Below are positions 1-10,425 of a stretch of DNA of 64,000 nucleotides, one piece after another. The notes below the pieces were generated by a model. That model saw nothing but the letters and a program-made list of their open reading frames with translations, did not search any database and was not told where the DNA came from. Numbering within the stretch: the first letter of the stretch is position 1; every line of letters starts with the position of its first letter. The translations under genes and the position numbers were made by a program. The stretch is from Caldimonas thermodepolymerans (GTDB lineage Bacteria > Pseudomonadota > Gammaproteobacteria > Burkholderiales > Burkholderiaceae_C), in contig NZ_CP064338.1 of assembly GCF_015476235.1 (NCBI RefSeq), positions 1-64,000 on the forward strand, written 5' to 3'.

Positions 1-26
1 CCGGGTTTTCGAGCAGGCCCGAAGTC

Positions 27-35
27 TGTGGATAA
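27..35 (-). promoter_or_regulatory. DnaA box upstream of dnaA
   Basis: The + strand reads TGTGGATAA, the exact complement of the consensus DnaA box TTATCCACA. It lies 65 bp upstream of the dnaA start codon, where autoregulatory and origin boxes usually occur. One perfect box does not by itself define oriC. Confidence 0.75.
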
Positions 36-86
36 CCTGTCGGGAAGGGGGCGTTGGGGGGTAGAATCGCCCGGCTCGAGAGAAGG

Positions 87-95
87 TTTTCCACA
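87..95 (+). promoter_or_regulatory. DnaA box overlapping the dnaA leader
   Basis: TTTTCCACA is one mismatch from the DnaA box consensus and ends 4 bp before the dnaA ATG, directly after a purine-rich AGAGAAGG that may be the ribosome binding site. DnaA bound here would block expression of its own gene, a known autoregulatory arrangement. Confidence 0.55.
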
Positions 96-99
96 ATAC

Positions 100-1524
100 A
101 TGAGCTCCGACCTCTGGCAACGCTGCTGCGAGCGCCTCGCGGCAGAGATGCCCGAACAGCAATTCAACACCTGGATCCGCCCCCTGCCGCCCGGCACGGT
201 CACGACCGCAGAGGCCGGCCCGGTGGTGAGCGTGCGCGTGCCCAACCGCTTCAAGCTGGACTGGATCCGCAACCAGTACGCGCCGCGCATCGAAAGCCTG
301 CTGGCCGACCTGGCCGGCTGCCCGGTCAAGCTGGAGCTCTCGCTGGCGCCGCGCGAGGCGCCGCCCGTGAACCACCGCCCGGTGCTGGCCACGGCCGGTG
401 CCGGCCCGGTGCCCGCGGCCCAGGCCTACAACGGCGCGGCCCCCGCCCGAGCAGCCGCCGCGGTGGCGGCACCGGCCGCGCCTGCGGCCAGCAACCCGGC
501 CTCGCGCAGCCGGCTCAACCCCAGCCTGACCTTCGACACCCTGGTGCCGGGCCGGGCCAACCAGATGGCGCGCACCGCCGCGCTGCACGTGGCCGGCGCC
601 CCCGGCCAGATGTACAACCCGCTGTTCATCTACGGCGGCGTGGGCCTGGGCAAGACCCACCTGATCCACGCCGTCGGCAACGCGCTGCTGGCCGACCGGC
701 CGGACGCGCGCGTGCTGTACCTGCACGCCGAGCAGTTCATCTCCGACGTCGTCAAGAACTACCAGCGCAAGACCTTCGACGAGCTCAAGGCCAAGTACCA
801 CTCGCTGGACCTGCTGCTGATCGACGACGTGCAGTTCTTCGCCGGCAAGGACCGCACCCAGGAAGAGTTCTTCAACGCCTTCGAGGCGCTGCTGGCCAAG
901 CGGGCGCACATCATCATGACCAGCGACACCTACCCCAAGGGGCTGGCCGACATCGACGAGCGCCTGACCTCGCGCTTCGACTCGGGCCTGACGGTGGCCA
1001 TCGAGCCGCCCGAGCTGGAGATGCGCGTGGCCATCCTGATCAAGAAGGCCGAAGCCGAGGGCGCGGTGATGCCCGAGGACGTGGCCTTCTTCGTCGCCAA
1101 GAACGTGCGCGCCAACGTGCGCGAGCTCGAAGGCGCGCTGCGCAAGATCCTGGCTTATTCACGGTTTTCCCACAAGGAAATCAACATCCAGCTGGCGCGC
1201 GAGGCGCTCAAGGACCTGCTGTCGATCCAGAACCGGCAGATCTCGGTGGAGAACATCCAGAAGACGGTGGCCGACTTCTACAAGATCAAGGTCGCCGACA
1301 TGTACTCCAAGAAACGCCCCGCCAGCATCGCCCGCCCGCGCCAGATCGCCATGTACCTGGCCAAGGAGCTGACGCAGAAGAGCCTGCCCGAGATCGGCGA
1401 GCTGTTCGGCGGGCGCGACCACACCACGGTGCTGCATGCCGTGCGCAAGATCGGCAGCGAGCGCACCAAGAACACCGAACTCAACCAGCAGCTGCACGTG
1501 CTGGAACAGACCTTGAAGGGCTGA
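100..1524 (+). CDS. dnaA: Chromosomal replication initiator protein DnaA
   Basis: DnaA binds DnaA boxes at oriC as an ATP complex, melts the origin and loads the DnaB helicase. The 474-residue product has the usual four parts: an N-terminal DnaB-interaction domain (about 1-85), an Ala/Pro-rich linker (about 85-140), an AAA+ ATPase with Walker A GGVGLGKT (179-186) and Walker [10 protein letters not shown], and a C-terminal DNA-binding domain with the signature [12 protein letters not shown]. The ATG at 100 is chosen because it gives the standard N-terminus MSSDLWQRC; the reading frame stays open 24 codons upstream, but that stretch does not resemble DnaA. dnaN and gyrB follow on the same strand. 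Confidence 0.98.
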   Translation: MSSDLWQRCCERLAAEMPEQQFNTWIRPLPPGTVTTAEAGPVVSVRVPNRFKLDWIRNQYAPRIESLLADLAGCPVKLELSLAPREAPPVNHRPVLATAGAGPVPAAQAYNGAAPARAAAAVAAPAAPAASNPASRSRLNPSLTFDTLVPGRANQMARTAALHVAGAPGQMYNPLFIYGGVGLGKTHLIHAVGNALLADRPDARVLYLHAEQFISDVVKNYQRKTFDELKAKYHSLDLLLIDDVQFFAGKDRTQEEFFNAFEALLAKRAHIIMTSDTYPKGLADIDERLTSRFDSGLTVAIEPPELEMRVAILIKKAEAEGAVMPEDVAFFVAKNVRANVRELEGALRKILAYSRFSHKEINIQLAREALKDLLSIQNRQISVENIQKTVADFYKIKVADMYSKKRPASIARPRQIAMYLAKELTQKSLPEIGELFGGRDHTTVLHAVRKIGSERTKNTELNQQLHVLEQTLKG

Positions 1525-1781
1525 AGACGGTGCTGTGCCCCTTCATGCCCCAAAGGGACTCGTGCGGTCAAGTGACAACCCTGGGGACAACTTTCGAACA
1601 AGCGCCAGGATGTCCACAGCGCGGCCGCCGAAGGCGAAGTTGTTGTACGCCGCCGCGAAAGTTTCCGGCGTCGCGCTGCACATGGTTGTCATGGAGCTAA
1701 AGCGTTGACGCGACAAGACAAAATAACGTTTTCCACAAGAAACCTGCCGCTCTACTACGGCTACCACCTCAAGAGGCTCAA
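1525..1781. promoter_or_regulatory. dnaA-dnaN spacer with DnaA-box-like sequences
   Basis: This 257-bp spacer holds no convincing gene. It contains TTTTCCACA at 1729-1737, one mismatch from a DnaA box, and a weaker ATGTCCACA at 1610-1618. It is a candidate part of oriC or of a DnaA-controlled dnaN promoter. No clear AT-rich unwinding element is visible apart from a short AT-richer stretch at about 1715-1740. Confidence 0.45.
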
Positions 1782-2888
1782 ATGATTGTGTTGAAAGCAC
1801 CCCAGGACAAAGTGCTCGGCGCCCTGCAGGCCGTCTCCGGCATCGTGGAGCGACGCCACACTTTGCCGATCCTGGCGAACGTGTTGATCCGCAAGACTGG
1901 TAGCCAGGTCGAGTTCACCACCAGCGACCTCGAGATCCAGGTGCGCACCACCGCCGAATTCGAGGGCGACGCGGGCAGCTTCAACACCTCCGTCGGCGCG
2001 CGCAAGCTGATCGACATCCTGCGCGCCCTGCCTTCGGACCAGACCGTCTCGCTGTCGGCCAGCCAGAACAAGCTGACCCTGCAGGGCGGCAAGAGCCGCT
2101 TCACGCTGCAGACCCTGCCGGCGGAAGACTTCCCGCTGGTGCAGGAAGCCGCCGACTTCGGCCCCACCTTCAGCGTCCCGCAGAAGACCCTCAAGGGCCT
2201 GATCGGCCAGGTGCACTTCGCGATGGCGGTGCACGACATCCGCTACTACCTCAACGGCATCCTGTTCGTCGCCGAAGGCAAGCAGCTGACGCTGGTGGCC
2301 ACCGACGGCCACCGCCTGGCGCTGGCCCAGGCCACGCTGGAAGTCGAGATACCGCGCCAGGAAGTGATCCTGCCGCGCAAGACCGTGCTGGAGCTGCAGC
2401 GCCTGCTCAAGGACGAGGACACGCCGATCGAGATGCGCTTTGCCGGCAACCAGGCCAAGTTCAGCTTCAGCGGCATGGAGTTCGTCACCAAGCTGGTCGA
2501 GGGCAAGTTCCCCGACTACAACCGGGTCATCCCCAAGAACCACAAGAACAGCGTCATCCTCGGCCGTGCGCCGCTGCTGGCCAGCCTGCAGCGCGCCGCC
2601 ATCCTGACCAGCGAGAAGTTCAAGGGCGTGCGCCTGAGCTTCGAGCCCGGCGTGCTGCGCATCGCCTCCAGCAACGCCGAGCAGGAAGAGGCCAAGGAAG
2701 AACTCGAAATCGACTACGGCGGCGACAGCATCGAGATCGGCTTCAACGTCACCTACCTGGTCGACGTGCTGGCCAACATGGGCCAGGACATGGTCAAGAT
2801 CGAGCTGCAGGACGCCAACAGCTCGGCCCTGATCACCATCCCCGATCACGCCGGCTTCAAGTACGTGGTGATGCCGATGCGGATCTGA
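1782..2888 (+). CDS. dnaN: DNA polymerase III subunit beta (sliding clamp)
   Basis: The beta clamp is a ring-shaped dimer that tethers DNA polymerase III to the template. The 368-residue length is normal for the family and the sequence is recognisable throughout: N-terminus MIVLKAPQDKVLGALQAVSG, the central LVATDGHRLALA segment, FPDYNRVIPK, and the C-terminal YVVMPMRI ending that closes the protein-binding pocket (consensus M-P-M-R). It lies between dnaA and gyrB on the same strand, the conserved order in many bacteria. Confidence 0.98.
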   Translation: MIVLKAPQDKVLGALQAVSGIVERRHTLPILANVLIRKTGSQVEFTTSDLEIQVRTTAEFEGDAGSFNTSVGARKLIDILRALPSDQTVSLSASQNKLTLQGGKSRFTLQTLPAEDFPLVQEAADFGPTFSVPQKTLKGLIGQVHFAMAVHDIRYYLNGILFVAEGKQLTLVATDGHRLALAQATLEVEIPRQEVILPRKTVLELQRLLKDEDTPIEMRFAGNQAKFSFSGMEFVTKLVEGKFPDYNRVIPKNHKNSVILGRAPLLASLQRAAILTSEKFKGVRLSFEPGVLRIASSNAEQEEAKEELEIDYGGDSIEIGFNVTYLVDVLANMGQDMVKIELQDANSSALITIPDHAGFKYVVMPMRI

Positions 2889-2956
2889 GCCGGGCCGCGG
2901 GCGCGCCTCCCGTGACCGACACCGAGCGGGCTTGCGGCCCGCTCCAGCGTTTTTGA

Positions 2957-5515
<2,559 letters not shown>

Positions 5516-5551
5516 CGCATCCGTGTAGAGAGCTACATATGGTGAGAAAGT

Positions 5552-5582
5552 GAACCTCAATAGCTGAGACAGCCTGAGGTTC
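5552..5582 (+). terminator. Hairpin downstream of gyrB
   Basis: GAACCTCA (5552-5559) and TGAGGTTC (5575-5582) form a perfect 8-bp stem with a 15-nt loop, 37 bp after the gyrB stop. No T-run follows, so it is not a textbook intrinsic terminator. It could be a processing or attenuating hairpin. Confidence 0.4.
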
Positions 5583-5670
5583 CCCTCCCTCCTAACCGGA
5601 GGTGCATGCTTCGTCCGTCAAGAGCTGCAACTTCTGGCCAGCTTTCATTGTGAGGTCGTAAGCTTCCCCG

Positions 5671-6531
5671 TCAAGCAGGCATTTCAAAAGTAGAACTTCC
5701 GGCGACGCGTTGGCGGTACTCGGCCGGGGTCAGATCGCCGAGCGAATCGTGGGGACGCTCCTCGTTGTACTCGAGCATCCACCAGTACGCGGCCTCGCGC
5801 ACGTCGTCGAGGCGGGTGAACAGGTGCTGGTCCAGGACCTCCTCGCGGAAGGTCCGATTGAAGCGTTCGATGTAGGCGTTCTGGTTGGGCTTGCCGGGCT
5901 GGATGTACCGGATGGCCATGCCGTTGAGCTTGGCCCACTGCACGAAGGCCTCGCCCAGGAACTCCGGGCCGTTGTTGGTACGCAGGACCTGCGGCAGGCC
6001 GTGGTCGCGCTTGAGCTGCTCGAAGATGCGGACCAGGCGCGTGGACGAGATCGAGGTGTCGACCTCGATGTGCAGCGCCTCGCGGTTGAAGTCGTCGACC
6101 ACGTTGAAGGTCCGGAAGCGGCGGCCACACGCCAGCGCGTCGGCCATGAAATCCGCTGACCAGACGGCATCGGGCAGCAGGGGAACGTAGAGCGGTACGC
6201 GTTCGCGCTTGGGCAGCCGCTGCTTGGCCTTGCGGCGCAGATTGAGCTTCATCGCCTTGTACACTCGGTAGATTCGCTTGTGGTTCCAGTCCGGACGCGC
6301 ACGGCGCAGGACCTTGCAACACTTCCAGAAGCCGCGGCTCGGGCGATTCTCGACCACCTCGGCCAGGGCCGCGATGATCTCGGCATCCCGTACCGTCCAG
6401 TGCACCGGCGGCTGGTACCACGCTGCCCGCGACAACCCAACGCAATCACAGGACCGGCTCAGGGGCCGCGTGCGCACCTCGACCAGGTACCGCACGGCCT
6501 CGCGCTTCTGCTCCGGCCCTACAGTTTTTTT
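5671..6531 (-). CDS. IS3-family transposase OrfB, second catalytic Asp replaced by Asn
   Basis: This is the catalytic DDE integrase part of the transposase, normally made as an OrfAB fusion after a -1 shift at the A7 run (6525-6531). It has an HTH_21-type N-terminal region, then a retroviral-integrase-type core with the first Asp in WSADFMAD and the Glu in NAYIERFNRTFRE. The second Asp normally lies in R-T-D-N-G-P-E. Here the motif reads RTNNGPEF, with codon AAC at 5974-5976 in place of GAC. Loss of a metal-binding Asp should abolish transposition by this copy. The frame is otherwise open, so the change looks recent. Confidence 0.85.
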   Translation of the reverse strand, partial: KKTVGPEQKREAVRYLVEVRTRPLSRSCDCVGLSRAAWYQPPVHWTVRDAEIIAALAEVVENRPSRGFWKCCKVLRRARPDWNHKRIYRVYKAMKLNLRRKAKQRLPKRERVPLYVPLLPDAVWSADFMADALACGRRFRTFNVVDDFNREALHIEVDTSISSTRLVRIFEQLKRDHGLPQVLRTNNGPEFLGEAFVQWAKLNGMAIRYIQPGKPNQNAYIERFNRTFREEVLDQHLFTRLDDVREAAYWWMLEYNEERPHDSLGDLTPAEYRQRVAGSSTFEMPA

Positions 6532-6785
6532 GCGATCAGATCCTTCATCGCGGCGTTGTCGAGCGCCAGCTCGGCGTACATCCGCTTGAGCCTGGCGTTC
6601 TCCGCTTCCAGGTCCTTGACACGCCGCAGCTCGGAGGCCTCCAGGCCGCCGTACTTCGACTTCCACTTGTAGTAGGTCGGAACGCTGATGCCGGCCTGCC
6701 GGCAGATGTCCTTGACCGGCACGCCGGCGTCGGCCTGCTTGAGGATCGAGACGATCTGGGTCTCGGTGAAACGGGACTTCTTCAT
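6519..6785 (-). CDS. IS3-family transposase OrfA
   Basis: An 88-residue helix-turn-helix protein of the HTH_8/InsE type, starting MKKSRFTETQIVSILKQAD, followed by a leucine-zipper-like coiled coil (LEAENARLKRMYAEL). OrfA proteins bind the IS ends and regulate transposition. Its last codons GCA AAA AAA CTG TAG contain seven consecutive A residues (minus strand, 6531-6525), the classic slippery A AAA AAA site for the -1 frameshift that makes OrfAB. Confidence 0.9.
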   Translation of the reverse strand: MKKSRFTETQIVSILKQADAGVPVKDICRQAGISVPTYYKWKSKYGGLEASELRRVKDLEAENARLKRMYAELALDNAAMKDLIAKKL

Positions 6786-6858
6786 GGAACCTCCTGGCTG
6801 GGGAAAACATGCCAGAAAGTTCTACTTATGGGGTGTCTGCGGATCGGGGAAGCTTACG

Positions 6859-7517
6859 CTTGAGCGGGCTGTCGCGAATTTCGGTACTTCCAAAGTTGGT
6901 CGTAGCGCGGCTGTCGCTTTTTTCTGACTTAGCGGTCGCGTTTGTCGCGTTTTTCTGGCTAAGACGAGGTCGCGAGCGCACGGCCATGGGACGGACCATT
7001 GCAAGGCAGCCCTCCGTTCACAGTTGCTCGCCGCTGATGTCCAGCAAACTAGGAGATTCGCAAAAAATCCTAGTTCTCTAGACAGGTAATGCACCGGTCT
7101 CTTCAGTCTCTCCAAACGGTTAGCTCATTACTTCTTGCAAGCTCCGGGCACTGCTAAGCTAATGCGGCTACGGCACCGGGAGACGGTAAAGGCACGCACG
7201 CGTTCGCACGCCTGAGGCGGAGTCGACTAGGGCGGTCGGGCTACGCGAGCGCAGCCCGTCCCGAAGTCCAGGAGCCCCGCGCGAGGTATCGCGTCACGCA
7301 GGGAACGCCCTTGCTGAACTCGTCGCAAACGCCCCTGTGGGTAGCTACGACGTCGGTAGTCCGTTTGCAGTTCAGGAGGGCCAGCGTATCGCTGGTTGTC
7401 CACCTCAGGGCAACCGGTTCCTGCCGCGGCTTGGAAGATGTGCCCGACCGACGAATCGCCACGGAGCGGCCAACAGAGTGAGCTTCCCCGACCACCGGCC
7501 TGCGGAGACTATTGAAG
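6859..7517. other. Non-coding, repeat-bearing stretch right of the IS3 element
   Basis: About 660 bp with no believable gene; open frames here are short, lack ribosome binding sites and match no family I recognise. Base composition is more even than in the neighbouring core genes. It holds a pair of 19-bp imperfect direct repeats (6913-6931 and 6944-6962, 16 of 19 bases identical, both of the form GTCGC-T-run-CTG). It also has an inverted repeat, AACTAGGA/TCCTAGTT (7047-7054, 7068-7075), and small hairpins near 7381-7415. It looks like remnant accessory DNA. Confidence 0.5.
7381..7395. promoter_or_regulatory. Palindromes upstream of the XRE regulator
   Basis: CCAGCGTATCGCTGG is a perfect palindrome (6-bp arms, 3-nt centre). 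It is followed at 7394-7415 by a second stem, GGTTGTCC/GGGCAACC. They lie about 120 bp before the XRE gene and could be its operator or a leader structure. The link to the regulator is inferred from position only. Confidence 0.3.
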
Positions 7518-7889
7518 ATGAGAACCCTCTCCGACATTGCCTCGCGACTGCGGCAGCAAGCCAAGCAGATGAAGGTCACCCAGGAGGAGCTGAGGCGACG
7601 TTCTGGCATTTCCAGGCAGACCCTGACCAACATGCTGAACGGCCACACCGACTACCGGGTTAACACGCTGCTTGCAGTGGCCGACCGCCTCGGACTCGAG
7701 CTCGTCTTGGTGCCGAAGGTATCAGCGCCAGCCCTGGAGGCGGGGCCACCGCGTCCGTCGGTCGTCAAAACCCGTGTGCGGGCGGCACTAGAAGGTCAGC
7801 GCACCCTTCACGCCCCGCGGCCCAGGACCGTGACAGGTGCCCCGGGGCCGGAAGACGCCATGTCACCCAAGGCGCCCAAGAAGCGTTGA
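7518..7889 (+). CDS. XRE-family helix-turn-helix regulator
   Basis: A 123-residue protein with one Cro/C1-type HTH (about residues 18-60: KVTQEELRRRSGISRQTL, then a recognition helix and TLLAVADRLGLELVLVP). This is the fold of phage repressors and of antitoxins such as HigA and HipB. The ATG at 7518 is preferred over the TTG six bases upstream. The tail beyond residue 75 is Pro/Arg/Lys-rich and probably disordered. No toxin or partner gene lies beside it. It stands alone in the poorly coding stretch right of the IS3 element, which suggests a relic of a mobile element. Its target is unknown. Confidence 0.75.
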   Translation: MRTLSDIASRLRQQAKQMKVTQEELRRRSGISRQTLTNMLNGHTDYRVNTLLAVADRLGLELVLVPKVSAPALEAGPPRPSVVKTRVRAALEGQRTLHAPRPRTVTGAPGPEDAMSPKAPKKR

Positions 7890-8262
7890 ACTCTCCGGGC
7901 AGCACCCTGGTCTTGAACGCACAATCCTGCAAACCTGCCGGGGTCTCGCAGCGCTGAGTATTGCCGGGCATGACGTGTCTCCCTAGAGTGAGACGCACCA
8001 TGGTCGAGCAAGTCCGTCATCCCTGCACCATCGTTACTGTGCCGGTGTGCCCGCCGGTACAGATGCATGGTTGCCCCCCGGGTCAAGCGGCTGCGAGCCC
8101 ATGCGCACCCCTCAAGCAACCTCCTTCCCGGGTTGACTTCCGCTGGCTCGCAACTGCGGGGCCAGCAGGACAAGCAGCCAGGCAGATTCCTGAGCGTTGC
8201 ACCTTCGCCGCGCCGCGCATTTCCGCTGAGTTCTTCTCCCGGTTCCTGTGTTTCGTGAACGA

Positions 8263-8301
8263 CCTAAAACGCAACGCGCCTCGCGGCGCATCTGTTTTAG
8301 G
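8263..8301. other. Nested stem-loop in intergenic DNA
   Basis: CCTAAAAC (8263-8270) pairs with GTTTTAGG (8294-8301). Between them GCGCC-TCGC-GGCGC forms a second stem, giving a two-tier hairpin. No T-run follows on either strand, so a structural RNA or protein-binding role is as likely as termination. Confidence 0.4.
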
Positions 8302-8622
8302 TGTCACGTGCGTGCCTACACGTTGCACGTTCAAAGAACACAGAGGACATGGCTATGGCTTACGGCACCAGAGGCGGTCTGGCAACGCTCGACCGCGGTA
8401 TCCGCAAGATTGCACGCACCTTTGGCAGGACCGCAACGCTTACGCATTCACCTCGGGTGCGTACCTCGTCAATTTGTTGCTCATGGCTCCATCCTCTCAA
8501 GGTTTGGAGCCTCCGGGAAAGGCGGGGCGATTCAGTTGATTTACATAGACTCGAGTTCGCAGGTTATGGGGCTATCTACATCCGGCCTGCCCCGCCCAGG
8601 GGCGTGGCCCTCGACACGCCAT

Positions 8623-8649
8623 GGAAGGCCCGATCGCGTCGGGCCTTCC
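8623..8649 (+). terminator. Intrinsic terminator-like hairpin before the Nudix gene
   Basis: GGAAGGCCCGA (8623-8633) and TCGGGCCTTCC (8639-8649) form a perfect 11-bp stem with a 5-nt loop, followed by TTCGTTCG. The partial T-tract favours rightward transcripts. No confident gene lies immediately upstream, so its client is unknown. Confidence 0.6.
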
Positions 8650-8691
8650 TTCGTTCGTGGGAGGATTCGGGTCCGCCACCAGACGGCATTC

Positions 8692-9117
8692 ATGGAACCC
8701 ATGCACCAGATCCGCATCGCGACGGCCTGCTTCGTCAACGACCGCAACGAGCTGCTCGTCGTGCGCAAGAGGAACACCACCCGCTGGATGCTCCCCGGCG
8801 GCAAGCTCGACGGGGACGAGTCGGCGGTCGAGGCGGTGCGGCGGGAGCTGAAGGAGGAACTGCAGCTCGACGTGCCGGCGGCTGCCCTGACGCCCTTGGG
8901 CCGCTTCGAGGAGATGGCGGCGAACGAGCCGGACACCCGCGTGCGGGCCGAGGTGTTCGTCGCGCAGGTGCCCGAGGGCCAGGTGCCGCGGCCGGCGGCG
9001 GAGATCGCCGAGATGCAGTGGCTGCCGATGCAGCCGCCGGCACCGCCCGGGGTGGCGCCGCTGCTGGCAGGGCACATCCTGCCGGCCTTGCGGCGGCGCC
9101 ATGGCGAGGCAGGCTGA
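8692..9117 (+). CDS. Nudix hydrolase
   Basis: Nudix enzymes hydrolyse nucleoside diphosphates linked to another group, often as housecleaning enzymes. The 141-residue protein carries the Nudix box at residues 37-59: G-x5-E (GKLDGDE), seven residues, then RELKEELQL. Its last position G is replaced by Q, as in some subfamilies. The N-terminal strand TACFVNDRNELLVVRKRNT and the WMLPGG lead-in are typical. ATG at 8692 is chosen; ATG at 8701 is an alternative three codons in. A hairpin terminator just upstream isolates it from earlier transcription. The substrate cannot be told. Confidence 0.85.
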   Translation: MEPMHQIRIATACFVNDRNELLVVRKRNTTRWMLPGGKLDGDESAVEAVRRELKEELQLDVPAAALTPLGRFEEMAANEPDTRVRAEVFVAQVPEGQVPRPAAEIAEMQWLPMQPPAPPGVAPLLAGHILPALRRRHGEAG

Positions 9118-9122
9118 CCGGG

Positions 9123-10421
9123 TCACGGGGATCGGGAACGCGCCTGAAGCGCCTGTGCCCGTCCCAGCCACAGCCCCAGCAGCGCCCACACCAGCGCCAG
9201 CGGCACGACCACGCCGACCAGCCCGCCCAGCGCCAGGCCCAGCCGCCCCAGCATCCCCTCGGTCTGCGCGCCGACCACGTCGCCGGCGCGGTAGACGAAG
9301 GTGTCGATGAAGGCCTTGGCCTTGTACTTGTCCTCGCGGCTGACGACGGGAAACAGCGTCTCGCGCGCGGGCCGCGTGATGCCGCGCTGCACCGCGCGGT
9401 TGGCCGCTTCCAGCAGCACCAGCACGGTAAACGAACCGTAGAGCGCCAGGCCGACGAAGCCGAGCGCGGTGACCGCCGGCAGCAGGGCGAGCGCCACGCC
9501 CAGCCCGAAGCGCTGGATGATGCGGCCGGTCAGGGCCAGCTGCAGCGCCAGCACCGCGATCTGCGTCCACATGTCGATCTGGCCCAGCGTCGCGGTGCGC
9601 ACGTCGGTGTGTTCGGAGGTGGCGGCCACCATCTGCAGGCGCGTGAAGTAGATGAAGGTGGCGACCACCGTCATCAGCAGCACGTAGGCGGCAATGCCGG
9701 CCAGGTAATGCGAGCGGCACACGGCCCACAGCCCGGCCCAGGCGCTGCCGCCGATGCGTTCGGGCCCGGTGGCCCTGGCCGGCGTGGACGGTGCATCGGC
9801 CGGCGGCCCTGCCCGGTCCGGGGCCAGGCGCACCAGCCACCAGGCACACGACAGGGCGAGCAGCAGGAAGCCGCCTGCGACCAGCAGCAGGTTCGGCGTG
9901 CCCAGCGGCCGGGCCAGCTGCGACGCCAGCCACGGCCCGAAGATCGCGCCCAGCGTGCCGCCGACCGAGACCGGGGCGAAGCAGCGCCGGGCCTGCTCGC
10001 TGGTGAAGCGGTCGGCCATCAGCGCCCAGAACACCATGGTCGCGAACAGGTTGAACACGCTGAACCAGACGTAGAACACCTGCCCGCTGGTCTGGCCGAC
10101 CGCCTCGGGCGTGAACCGCAGCAAGGCCCAGAAGCCCGCCAGGCACAGCACGAAGAAGCCGTAGGTGGCGCCGATGAACTGCAGGCGCTTGAAGCGCGCC
10201 ACCAGCCAGCCGAACAGCGGGTTGACGGCCAAGGTCACCACCGCGGTGCCGATGAACAGCCAGCGGATGCCCTCGATGCCGCGCTGCATGCCGAGCGCGT
10301 CCCGTGCCGGCCGCAGCAGCATCAGCGCGGTAAGCACGCAGAAGAAGAACAGCGCGGCGACCAGGACCGGCCCCAGCTCCTCGCGGCGCACGCCGGACAG
10401 GGCGATCCGCGCGCGGCCCAT
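9123..10421 (-). CDS. MFS-type membrane carrier, NTP/NDP-exchanger-like
   Basis: A 432-residue integral membrane protein with about 12 hydrophobic helices. Features such as LMLLRPARDALGMQRGIEG near the N-terminus and DKYKAKAFIDTFVYRAGD near the C-terminus are found in the bacterial group annotated as NTP/NDP exchange (ATP:ADP antiporter-like) carriers. Free-living members are not shown to exchange nucleotides, so the substrate is open. It converges on the Nudix gene with a 5-bp gap and lies 4 bp downstream of the SDR gene on the same strand, probably one transcript with it. Confidence 0.75.
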   Translation of the reverse strand: MGRARIALSGVRREELGPVLVAALFFFCVLTALMLLRPARDALGMQRGIEGIRWLFIGTAVVTLAVNPLFGWLVARFKRLQFIGATYGFFVLCLAGFWALLRFTPEAVGQTSGQVFYVWFSVFNLFATMVFWALMADRFTSEQARRCFAPVSVGGTLGAIFGPWLASQLARPLGTPNLLLVAGGFLLLALSCAWWLVRLAPDRAGPPADAPSTPARATGPERIGGSAWAGLWAVCRSHYLAGIAAYVLLMTVVATFIYFTRLQMVAATSEHTDVRTATLGQIDMWTQIAVLALQLALTGRIIQRFGLGVALALLPAVTALGFVGLALYGSFTVLVLLEAANRAVQRGITRPARETLFPVVSREDKYKAKAFIDTFVYRAGDVVGAQTEGMLGRLGLALGGLVGVVVPLALVWALLGLWLGRAQALQARSRSP

Positions 10422-10425
10422 CGCG

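Larger units (their letters stand above)
5657..6858 (-). mobile_element. IS3-family insertion sequence (IS407-like), probably inactive
   Basis: About 1.2 kb inserted downstream of gyrB, with orfA and orfB on the minus strand. Its ends match in inverted orientation: the left end begins CGTAAGCTTCCCCG (from 5657) and the complement of the right end (from 6858) begins with the same 14 bases, followed by further partly matching bases up to AAGTAGAACTT. I found no convincing target duplication outside these ends, so the exact termini are uncertain by a few bases. The orfA N-terminus and the orfB core are of the IS407 subgroup type. Confidence 0.85.
7890..8691. other. 800-bp stretch without a supported gene
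   Basis: I see no gene I can defend here. A frame beginning MAMAYGTRGGLATLDRGIRK at 8349 has a plausible AGAGGA before it but no recognisable family and no clear end before the Nudix gene. The stretch contains a long hairpin (8263-8301) and a strong intrinsic-terminator-like hairpin (8623-8649). The terminator implies that some transcript, perhaps a small RNA or short gene, ends just before the Nudix gene. Confidence 0.45.

Noticed and set aside
7241-7648. 135-codon minus-strand frame overlapping the XRE gene
   Set aside because: It is antisense to the HTH gene and has no recognisable domain or ribosome binding site.
8349-8690. Possible small protein starting MAMAYGTRGGLATLDRG
   Set aside because: It has a plausible ribosome binding site but no family, no sensible stop before the Nudix gene, and it runs through a terminator hairpin.
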